A DNA stretch of 64,000 bases from Cyanoderma ruficeps (lineage: Eukaryota; Chordata; Aves; Passeriformes; Timaliidae), in contig VZDJ01007755.1 in assembly GCA_008694505.1 (NCBI GenBank), forward strand, positions 16,100,599 to 16,164,598, written 5' to 3'. Below the pieces are notes generated by a model. It searched no databases, was not told where the DNA came from, and was given only the letters and a program-made list of their open reading frames with translations. The position numbers and the translations under genes are program-made. Within the stretch, counting starts at the first letter, position 1. Every line of letters begins with the position of its first letter. This document shows, one piece after another, positions 12,421 to 24,400 of the stretch.

Positions 12421-15400
12421 CCCGAAAGGGTGCGTGCCCTGTGTTACATAAACTGCGAGCCTCGGTGGAGCTTCACGCTGCCTCTGGGGTGGCCGGGCTC
12501 CGTGCTGTGGGTTTTGGTGCAGTCAGGAGCCTCCTCCTCACTTCTACGACCATCTCTGCCGGTGCCGGTTGTGTAATAGTTAGGAGGCTGTCTTTATCCG
12601 TGCTCTTCCTTTCAGGCTGTGGTGGCCACTGAAGCCAGACTGGGTTGTTCCCTTCGCCAGCTGTGATTCCTGTCACTTTTTGTACTTCTTCCATCCAAAC
12701 CCACGCAAGAGCAGTCATTTCAAAAGATTGCTTTTAAGAAGTTTTTTAATCTAAGGACAGGATTAATAAGATTATTTGGCAAAGAGGGAAGCAAGAAGCA
12801 ATCTACTAATGATGTTAACGGATAATATTTATGATGGATGTACATATTCTCTGTTATGCACTTCCTGGATGCTGTGCTTGCCCTTCTCTTATTGATCAGC
12901 AGCTCAATGCCAGTCCTTTGCCCTACTGCTTGTGTTGCATTTTTTGATCTGGTGGATTATTCCCTGTACTTGCCTCACTCCTGTCAGAGTATCTCCCCCC
13001 TGGAGTGCAGGTCCTTCAGTGGCACCGTGTCAGTCGAGTGATGGCTCAGCAGGTGGTTCCCACCTGCAGTTAGAGCCCTGCCGTGGCAGGCAGCAGAGAA
13101 CCTTTACTCCAAGGGCAGCTCAGTCTTACACTTGGTGGTGAAATCTTAGAACGCCTTGGGTTGGAAGGGGCCTTAAAGATCATCATGTTCCAGCCCCCTG
13201 CCATAAGCAAGGACACCTTCTGCTAGACCAGGTTGCTCAAAGGCCCATCCCGCCCGACCGTGGACACTTCTAGGCTTGGGGCATCCACAGCTTCTCTGGG
13301 CAACCTGTTCCAGTCCTCACCACTAATGAACCCCCTTTCAGTTAAAAGCCATTTGTCCTTGTTCTATCACTACATGCCCTTATAAAAAGTCTCCATCTCT
13401 CTTGCAGGTCCCATTTAGCCACTGGAAGGCTGCTCTAAGGTCTCCTTGAAGCCTTCTCTTCTCCAGTCTGAACAGCCTCAATTCCCTCAGCTTGTCTTCA
13501 TAGCAGAGGTGCTCTAGCCCTCTGACCATCTTCATGGTCCTCTTCTGGATTTGCTTCAGCAGGTCCACATAAGGATGTTGGGGGCCCCAGAGCTGAACAT
13601 AGTACTCCAGGTGTGGTCTTACCAGAGCAGAATTGAGGGAGACAATCACTTTCCTCAACCTGCTGGTCTTGATTCTGTTGATGTAGCCCAGGATACATGT
13701 GGCTTTCTGGACTGCAGTCTCTGTGGTCATCCCCTTTTTGGTCCTGCATTGGTCTCACACCTCAATTCTTTTTTTCCTTAGTTTTTCTGTCCCTTCATTC
13801 TGTCTCTGAGTTTTTTCCCACCTTCATTACTCACAAGCATCCACCCTAACAGCCCTATGTTCCTGGTGGATGCCAGCTTCTTCTTGCTTGCTTATCCTTT
13901 TTTGGCCTCCTTGTTTATTCAACTTGTTCTTCAGGTCTTACTTTCTGTTCTGTCCCTATCAGCTCCTTTTCTGTGCCCTATTTCTCACATTGTATTCCCT
14001 CAAGTATTCCTGTTCAAAGTAGCTCACTGCTTTCCCCTCCCTCTGAAGAACTGCAGACCATACCTTCCTCTCTGTTTTCTCTCCCTTTTCTGTCACATTT
14101 TGTTTGGCATTTTCTCTTTTTCTCAGAAAATCATGAACTTAACTTGGATTCTTACTATCTGTTTACCACTGGCTGTTCACATTTTCTATCTTATTATCCT
14201 ACTTACCCATGGCATAGCATTTATCTTTCTTTCTCACACAAATATCCTCTCTTTTACCACATTTTGCCTGACTAAACACTTACATATTGAACTACCTTTC
14301 CTCTTCATCAGGATCCTTCATGTAGGATATATTGCTGTCTAATAAAGAACTCTGCTCCTAAGTTGCACTAGCCTTTTCCATCATGCTTGATCCTGATGTC
14401 CAGTTCTTCTTCTCAACACTTTTTACTCAATTTCTCCTTCCCTGTAGGACTCATTTGGAAACTAAGGAAGAAAAGGGAATTTTCTTGTATTTTGCCAGCA
14501 GAAGGAACAAGCCAGTGAGCGGACTAGCATTCTCTTTCTCCTTTCTTTTCTTTCTCTTTGTCTATTGCCCCTTTTCTTTCATCTGCAAGGTCCCTGTTTG
14601 AGAACTGCACTCTTCCTCCTCCTCAGCAGTCACCCCACTGTCACCTGCCCTTTCTCTGCAAGCAGCAAGTCAAAGGCAGGGCAGGGAGCAGGAGCTGGTG
14701 GTCACAGCATTTAAATTATATTTTCCCCCTCAATATTCCTGAAATGACGCAGATACGTTAGCACAATTCATTTTTTCTGTATCCCTGCAGAGAAACAGTT
14801 TTGTCAGATAGATAATATATATTTTCCTCTAGGCCATTTTTGAAAAAGTGTTTTTTCTAATGTCAATACAGCATAAATATAATGCCAGCTTTTCATCTTT
14901 GGGCTCTCATAAAAGCATACAAATAATCAAAATTATTAGCACAGCTAGATTTTAAAATAAAGCTTTAGAGAACTTGATGAAGTGAAGGAATTTTTATCCT
15001 GAAAGTTGCTTATGCTGGCACAAGTGACATAATGAAATAAGCAATTTTCATGGAAGCTATTAGCTAATCATTTTCAAATGTTTATTACATTCTGCTCCCA
15101 GACTGTCAGTGCTGAGGACCAGTTGTTTACTTAGAGGATGCTTTGGGAGCAGACTAGCTTTATGGTAAGAATTACATGAAAATTTTGTCCAATTAATCTC
15201 TTGAAATTCAACATTACCTCTCTCTAGGAAGTATCTGGTGAGATATGACTGAGTTCATAAGCGAATGACAGCAGTCACATCCTGCAGCTATAAACCCATT
15301 TATTGCTCAAAAATAATTCAATTAATTGGTTTATTAACCCCAAAGTGCTGTCTTACATTTTGCCTACCAGTGATGTCAGTATTGCTGATGAAAATGAAGA

Positions 15401-18400
15401 GCACAGAGCTATAGATCCAGGGATATAAACTGCCACATGGTACACAATGAGGCTGCTCTTGTAAAGTACCCAGATCATCTGAATGATTTTGCACTTTCAT
15501 TCACCTTAGCAGGTAAAATAGCTCAGATTTGCATCTGATTTTTAAATCTAATCACTGGATGGTTGATGGTCTGAGTGTGCTGTATACTCTACTTTTATAC
15601 AAGGAATCCCAAGCAATGCAAGGGCACAAGGGGAAGTAAAAGTGCTTAATAGGAGTCAGTACAAATGGGAAAAACTTAGGTTTGTGTCCTTGGTGCACTA
15701 AAGAGTTCTTCCATTCCTTGGGTCTGATCCAAAGTATAAGGACAACTCTGCTGCAGAGCTACTGTAGGACTTACAGAGGAGAAAAAAGAGGTAGGAATTT
15801 ATGACTCATAAGGCCAAAGTTTTTGGATTTCTACTTCCCATCCAGGGTCGCACTGGACACTTAGTTCTTTTCTCTTCCCACATGAACTGGTGAAGGCAGG
15901 TAAGGAATTCCTGAATAGGGATCCCAGTTCCTGCCTACCTGACCAGTGAAAGTAGTGGTGTATGATGAGCCGTAATGAAATTCAGTCTGCTGCTGTGCCC
16001 TTGTAGTGAAAACTGGGGTGGATTAAATAAATCTTTCCCTTTATGGATGTATTGCCATACCTCTAAGCTTTTTAAAACTTTAAGGGATAGTTTGGAACAA
16101 TAAAAGGTAAGGAATTTGATTATCCATTCTGTAAGGTCTAAACATAATTCTTTTGCAATAGCTTTCCAGTGAATATCATAATAACAAAGCTGATAAGACA
16201 ATATTCCTAACTGCTAGGTCTATAAATAAATATCCATCTAATAAATCAGAGCAGAAAGGGCAATATGAACTCCTGTGTGCTTAGGTCAATTGTTTGCTTT
16301 TACATAAAATTTTATTGCTTCTAAAGGTAAAGCTAGGAAGATCATAGAGTGTTGCCAGCAAGGAGGGTATAAACTGCTGTCTCTTACTTTAATCAACATT
16401 ATCTACAAATTCTCCAGCAAAATGCAATAGCTGTGAAAAGAAGATCAGAATTTAGCTTGTTGTGCTTGATAAAGTTTTCAGACTCCTGCTCCTGCTCCAC
16501 AAGAAATACCACTATCAATTTAAAGGAAGTGACTTATAATTTATTGAATGGTTGGAACATCTCTCGTCTGAAACATCTGCCAATTTTCCAACCTATTAAT
16601 ATTAAAAATTCAACCCATGGAAAATGCTCACTGTGACAGACCTGAGATAGATTCAGATTCATGATTTTTGTGTCTGCTGGTTTCAGCAAAGTTTATTGTC
16701 TTCATGTCAGTGACGGAAGCAATTTAAACTGTGCGTATATATGCATTTTAATTATAAAGCATAAAACTATTGAATCCTGATTCCCTGCCACATTACATGT
16801 GCTCATTGACATTTAGACAAGAAGGGCCTATGTCATTTCTGAAGCTGAATGATTGACTTTTATACCCACTTTGCACTCTCTTTGGGTTATCCTGAAGTCA
16901 GGGTTTGCTGGAAAGCAAAGCCCCTGGGTGTTTTTGACTCTGCTTTGGTGTGACTATTGGTGAAGTGATGCTTTACTCTTTTGTAGGTGGTTTGGACCCA
17001 TATTAAAAAATCAGCAGCATGAGCCTGCTCCAGGATATGTATCATTGCCATCACAGTGTTTCCCCCTACACTTCACCCTTGACAGTGTTTACCTGCCAAA
17101 GCAGAATATTGGCAGCTGTCTGCATTGATTAGATAAAGAGGGTAGGAGCAAAGTCCATGTCTTTTTTTCCTGTCCTTTTCCTATGCTGGAGCAGTCATCA
17201 TCATTCACTCCTACCCAGGAGATACTGGACATGCCCACAGTCACAGGGGGTTAATTCCAGGCCAGGATGCAGAACAAGCATCTGGGAGATGCATGAGCAA
17301 TACTCTTCCTGTATTGGAACTTTGTGTGCCGAAAAGAAGGAGATGACAGAGAGCTAATGTGAAACCCAAGGGGATGTCCTGCAGCAGGACATGGCAGCAG
17401 GATGCTTCAGCCTAGCTGTGGCCAGCCCCACCCCAGAAGCAGGCAATACAGACATCGCTGACTATGTTGTTGTCTGTGATGTTTCCCTGTGGATGTGCCC
17501 TAGCATCATCATTTCTCATTACAGAGCAATCTAAGAAACATAGGCTGCCATGGACACAAGAAGACTTGAAATAACATGAGGAAGCACACAAAGACTGGTC
17601 TCTTTAATTGCAAAAGAAAATGGAATTAGCTTCCTTTCTGTACTCTGGGTTTGAAGAACAGCACACTAAGCTGAAACTTGCCTCACTTGAAGCAGAATGT
17701 ATGTGATGTGTATGGTTGCCCAATGTATTTTCCTAAGTGATTTATTTCTGCTTTCTTTTTTTTTTTCCCTTTTCCTTTTTTCCACCAGAAAGAAACACCA
17801 CTTGCCAATGCCGCATTTTGGGCTGCAAGAAAAGGAAACCTGGCTCTCCTCCAGCTGCTGCTGAACAGTGGGCGAGTAGATGTGGACTGCAAAGACAGCG
17901 TATGCACACAATGCATCTACAGCCACAGCACTCATTCTGCATCACTTTCCATGGCCCACCATGCAAAGGGTGTAGTAGGGATCTAACACGAAATATATGA
18001 ATGTCTTACGGTGCTTCAGGATGATTTAAAACCTTCTCCTGTCAGTAATCAAGCTTGAAATGTAGGATAAAATAGTGTGATGATTTACATCAGTGGCAAG
18101 GGGTTAAGAATTCGCCAGCACTCAAAAATGTGTCTTACATAGTTATTTGTGGTGCTGACATTAAAAACACAGGTCCTAGCACCTCGGGCTTCTCTTTGCA
18201 AAGAAATGTCATTCTAGTAATAGATCACAGTGAAGAGTTGGCTCAACTGAGCCCAGGTAACAATGATTCTGTCAGCTAGCAGACCTTCCCATAATTGGAA
18301 CAACTGCTGGTCTCCTAAATTCTTCCTCCTCCACCCAATCTCTGGACTGGGCACCAACATGAAGGCACAAGATTGCCAAGCAAGAGGAGCCCAGACACAT

Positions 18401-21400
18401 GACAGATGTCATGGGAATTTCCTTACTGTAATTGACATGGGTTGAAATTAGTTTTGAGATTAGAAATGGGTTGATAACACAGATAATGAATAGGTTTTTC
18501 TATTCTGCCTACAGCACATGGTGAGATACTGGATTGTGCTAAGCTGTGTCAAAGAGCAAGGGGAAAAGGAGGTTGAGATGTTCCAGGTTTCTTTTGTTTG
18601 GCATTGGGACTGACTGACATGGAGTCATGCTGGTGTTGGCAAGGATTAATGCCACTTCCAGCCTGAAACATGAACTTGCTGCAGCTTCTCTCACTTTGAA
18701 TACCTTCAAAGTGTAAGACATTTTCTAAGCCCATTGACTTTAACTTGTCTTTCCATTTTCATTTCATTTCTGCCCTTTAGGCAAGTATTTGTCCTACAGT
18801 AATTCTGGAGCTGGTGCTATGGCTGTCCTGACAAGGGTGGGAAGGTTGTTCAAGTGGAGGCTTGTAGTAAAAAGGACAGAGACTAGTGTGAAAAAATAAA
18901 GTCACTACTGTTCATTTTTTTCTCAAAAGAAGGCTAACTTAGGGCAAGAACTTTCACGCTGCGCTGCATTAATAGTTGTATCAGACATACACGTTTTCTA
19001 GACTAAATTATATTTCTACAATGAAGACCACACTGTTCTTTTTTGTGATGTCACCCATTCCTTCTTTAAATTGAGTTGTTGTGTGTGAATGGTTTTGAAG
19101 GATGTGTTTCATCCTTATGCATGTAGTTTCTGCATATTGTCCATATACTGCATACATATAAATCCTACTTCATTCACTGGAAGTGATTTTATAGCGTACT
19201 GAGGGAGTTGAACACAGATTTCTGTACAAAAAGTTCTCTCTTATAATGTGAAGAGTCACTGAGTGAGTTTGCTCTCATTATTTGGATAGGGAATTACTTT
19301 TCAAATCACCCAGCCTCTTCTCCTGACTATGACTCAGAGTTCTGAGTGACTCAGCTGAGTCACAGCTTCTGTGTCTGAGGTTATTCTTCTGGAAATGATG
19401 CAAACAACTTTGGGATTCTCTGATTAAAAAGAGGGGGGAAAGCTGTTTAGAAACAAAACCCATTCTTTTTATACTCGTTGCACTTATTTTGGGACAATAA
19501 GGTATCATAAGCTCCCTCCAGCTTTTTGGCAGAGATGCTGTCTCATCCAGACAGCCTGATTCATTGCTGTAGGTGTCTGTTGAAGGTACTGACTTGTTTT
19601 TCCTTACTCCCAGCTTGGCACAACAGCTCTGATGGTAGCATCTTACTATGGCCACATAGATTGTGTACGGGAATTGGTGTTGCAAGGAGCAGATATCAAT
19701 CTGCAGAGAGAGGTAGGATTCAAACAGGGCTTTTTAAAGTGACTGTTGGTTTGTTACAAATAATAAGAGTGTTGTCTGCTGCTTGTTGCCAATTGTTTCT
19801 TTGTCACTTGCTGTATAGTGTATTTATAACACGTATGCCAGCCTCTGTTCTGAGGACATCAGGGAATCGGGTATCTGGAGTTTACAGTAGAAAATCAGAT
19901 GCCAGAGGTACCTTTATAATAACTCATCAAACATTTTCAGCACACCTGGTTGGTGAGGGTCAGTTACATCTAGGATGTAAGCCCCCAGGGTTATGCCATT
20001 TATGCATTTGCAGTTTTACTTTTTGGCACAACAATTCATAGATTCCAAGGTGGAATAAATAAGAAGACGTTTAACTTTTGATTTGCAGCCTGGTCATTAA
20101 AATGGAGTGGATGCCATTGCTAGCACAGTGATTATTTTTTGACTCTCTATGTTTTAGAGTTTCTGCCTTTTAGTCTGAGCCAACTCATCTCTAGCAGTCA
20201 CACAGCTTTATCACCCATACCCGTCCCTGCATCTCTTTGGCATTCAGGGCATGTCTTGTACCATGACATCAGCATGGAAGGGACATCAGCAACTGATTTT
20301 TTTTGGAAATTGCCTTTCACTCATACTCCATGCAGATGGTTGTAAGGATTGCAGTTGCTCTGGTCTGGATTATTGGCTGTGTGAAGAGCAGAATTGCTCT
20401 GGGACAACCACTGGTTTTAAGAGAAGAGCAATTTAAGGAGGGCATGAAGTTACACGGGATAGTGGCAAGTCGTGCAGGATAGCAGTGTGCTCATTGCTCC
20501 AACACCACAAGCCAATGTTTCTTACTTTCCTTGGTTACCTGGAACCAGAGCATTAATCCCATGCTGACATCTGCAAGTTACTGAGTCAGTGAATGCCATG
20601 TTTTATGATGTAGGTGTCTTCGCACTTACTGGCCTAAACTTGCTCTAACCATGATTGTCAGTGTCTTTCAGTGGGGTCCTGTTCTAACAAAACATGTACT
20701 AAAATATGTCCCTTCCCTGAGGTAAACATTGCTTGGAAAGAAGCAACAAAAGAAAAAGTTAAGAACAGCTTTATGGAGCTGCTCTTGATTATCACTCAGG
20801 AAATACTGATTCAACAGGCCAACAAAAAGAAAAACACTGAAAGCCTCCAAAACCACTCTCTTGCAGAAAGGAAGGAAAACAGATGATGTTTAAGCACTAA
20901 AGACCAATGGCACTGTTCTGCAATTAAATGCAGTTACTCCAGCCAGTGCTCTTGTGCTCTGAAGTTGTTGTGAAGCTTGGGGAAGTGAGTCCCATAAATG
21001 TGCCCAGGAGAGCAGGCTCTGAAATGGTCTAAATGGGGCTATGTAAAGGCTTTAGGCACTGGAATGAATTTCACGTGTAGCTCCCATTTCCTGTACTTTT
21101 TACATGGGATGAGAGAGCCCAAAGTTAGGAAAGCCTGCTCCTTCCTTCCCTCCTTCCTTNNTCCTTCCTTCCTTCCTTCCTTCCTTCCTTCCTTCCTTCC
21201 TTCCTTCCTTCCTTCCGATGCTGGACAGATTTTTCAGTGCAGTGGGAAGAAGATTGAGTTAAGATACCTGTTGTCCTCTGGAGTCTTCAAATTCATCATG
21301 TCTTTTCAGCTGATAGTCAACTGATTGAGCTCAATACTTTTTAATTTGAAATATCTATACTTCAGTCAAGTGTGTTATGTGTTTGTTATTCTTTTAATCC

Positions 21401-24400
21401 ATTTTTCCTTTACAGTCAGGTGCAACTTCTCTGTTCTTTGCTGCACAGCAAGGCCACAATGATGTAGTGAAGTTTCTCTTTTCATTTGGAGCCTCCACTG
21501 AATTTAAGAATAAAGTAAGATGATTGGTCTATTTTTGCATGCTAATACATTCTGACAGTCAAGGCTGGGTTTTTTGTATTCACGTGAAACATGAGAGGGC
21601 AGCGTGAAGATGATGAAATTTCCTCACATGAACATTTTCTGAGTAACATGATTAATGTAACACATTGTGAAATACTAGCTTTGGATTAGCTTTGCCTACC
21701 TAGACTTAGTGGCATAAGTTCATCAAGGCCCCTTGACAATGATATCAGTCTTTACTCATAAGGCATCCTCCAATGCAAGATCAAAGAGTCTTTTTATGCA
21801 TACCAGGTAGGATCCTGGTTTGGGTGTTTATTATATACTCTGGTTGCAAAGAACTTACATTTCATCAACATTGGGATGTTTCTGCATGCCACCATAGGAG
21901 CATAATGCTTTCAGTCCTCCCTAATTTCCCACTTTCTCATCTGGGACAAGAAGATGAAATGTACCTCAGAGGTTTTATTTCTTGGTTCAGGCAGGTCCTT
22001 TTCCAAAATCTTCTTAGAATAGCCAAAAGCACAGGTGGCAGGACCTGGGTTCCTCACCCCTCATGAGGTGAGGAGCAGCAACAAGATCAGCAGTTCATCA
22101 CCGACAGCAGTACATCAACCCAGTTTCTTTGCCCCAGGCAGTATTAGCAGCTCTGCTTTCAGCAAACGGGGGAAAGCAACATATTTATCCTTGACATGCT
22201 GGCTGCATTTTGAAGCATTGCCATAATCTGGGAAGGAGGACACTTGACAGTCACTTACCCTGGGATCCCTAGTGATGTCTTTGAAAATGCAATAATTCTT
22301 TACTCCACAGTAATAATTTTCTCAAGATAATTTAGTCTGTGATTTGGATTATTCTCTCAATCTATACCTGCTTTCTGAAGTCCCTGGAAATGCAGGCTCT
22401 AACTACTAAGGGAGTTGATAGAACATCAGAAACCTAGCTCCTTATGCTCCAGGGGCTAAAGATCCTGATGTTTTGTGGCCAGAGTTCACACATGCCCATG
22501 GAGTAGGATTCTGATACCCCAGGGAACCGTGCTTGTGGTGAGCCACTGTCTGACCACAGCCACAATCATTAACAAAAGCATGAATGAAGTTGGGGCTGTT
22601 TAATGCAACATGGAGTGCAGCTGTGAAAGTTGGCAATGCAGGAGGTTGCAGTGTTAAATACAACAGCTGTGCCTTAAAGTACTGGATAATCTCATGTGGG
22701 ACAGATTTATTACGTAAGGTTGCACATTATAAATAAATTTTGCTTCTCTGCCTTTTATTTCAAGGTTTGGGTGGGGGTTAGCAAGATTCAGAAGGGTCAT
22801 CGCCCCTTGAATTCAGCTGGCAAGTCAGAGGCTCAGTACCTTATTTTCTCTAGAGGGACAGTTACATCTTCACTCAATCTTTCCACAGCCTGTGAACTAG
22901 GAGTTTGTGAAGAGGCCAAGATTTGATCCAGGAGGTGAACAGCAGGCTTGAAATTGTCTGACCCTTCATGACAATATACAATCTTTTATGAGGCACGAAA
23001 ATATATTGATGTGAAACACTAGGACAGATATAAAAGAGCAAAGATATAAATTATAAAAGAATATTCGTGTGTTCAGGTGGTCCAAATGGCTTCCATCTTT
23101 GGACAAGTGCAAGTTTGGGGTCTACTGTTGCTCACCTTGAAACTTTAATTCCAGCCCCTCTTTTCCTGCCTGCCTCTGCTTCCAAACCCAGACCTGACTT
23201 GGCCCATATGCCAGCCCCAAGTATTTTTTAAGCTGCTGGTTGCTCTTCCTCTCCAGGTCATAGCTTTCTGCTATGTCCAGACAAGTTGGTTGAGAGATAA
23301 CACCATCTCCCAATGGACATAACGTGGGAAACTGGCCTGTGATGCCCATGAGAGATGATTTTCCAGCAGCACCACCCAGCAAGTGCCTGAGCAGGAGGCA
23401 CCAGTGAGGTGAAGTGCATGGACAGTCCACAGCTTCCACTGGCCCAGTAGTGTGGCCTTGTATCACTTCAATCTTCTGATTTAATAATGTGGTTTTCATA
23501 GCTTGGAATAATTCCATCAATCTGCTAACAGGTGACCAAAGTGACAGGTTCCTCAATTCCTCCCAAATCCCAGAAACAATATAGTTGATAAAATACGCCT
23601 TTTCAGGTTAGGGACAGGACATTTTCTCACTAAGACACTCATTTGGGAGCAGCACTGGAAAGGATATGGCTGATCTTTAGAAAAAGGGCATTGCAAAATT
23701 AATCCATTTGCAAAATATATATATATTTCTATTATAAATTACAACATGGATTTGGAATGAGCACAGAAATTGAATGTATCCCAGAAAACAGAGACTTTAA
23801 CCAAGGAAATGGCAAAGCCCAACATCTTTTTCATGCACTTATCTGTAAATTGTGATTACTATGTTTGTTAGTCATATATGAGAATTCTGGAGAACTGTCT
23901 TAACACAGGTATGCAATTCTTATTAAGCCTTGCATCATTAGAATTGATATTTGCTATGGCAGGCAAAGTAAAACTATTCAAAAATGGTGTAATAATTAGC
24001 AATAAATGCTGATGTTCTAAAGAGAATAAATAGTACTATTGATGAGTAGTTATTATATAATTAATACATATATTAGTCATTAACATTATTCTGCATTGTC
24101 CCAGTCTGACATCCACAGAAATATATAACATAGGGTGAAACATTTTTCTTTTATTTTGATAGATGTGATAAGCATGTGAGTTCTTAAAAAACCCGGTGGC
24201 ACGTTTTCTGAGTAGTACTACAGATTCAACAGTATGTCAGAGATTGTTTTTCAGCAGGCAGTGATTGCAGAAGATCAGTTCTCCTCCTCTGGTACCGTAT
24301 TTAAGAGATGGTAAAACAATGTATAATTCTAAGCTACTTTCAGGTGATGGAAGAGGAAAGGGGTTGGCAAATAGACAGGGAAGTCTACACCACTTAGTGT

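Noticed and set aside
13857..14342. 161-codon hydrophobic plus-strand frame
   Set aside because: It arises from a T/C-rich strand bias that yields Phe, Leu and Ser codons. No domain or conserved motif is seen.
19278..19685. 135-codon minus-strand frame
   Set aside because: It is antisense to ANKRD29 exon 3. The ankyrin reading on the + strand with proper splice sites explains the coding signal.
19526..20041. 171-codon plus-strand frame
   Set aside because: It overlaps ANKRD29 exon 3 in the wrong frame and runs through the exon 3 donor into intron.
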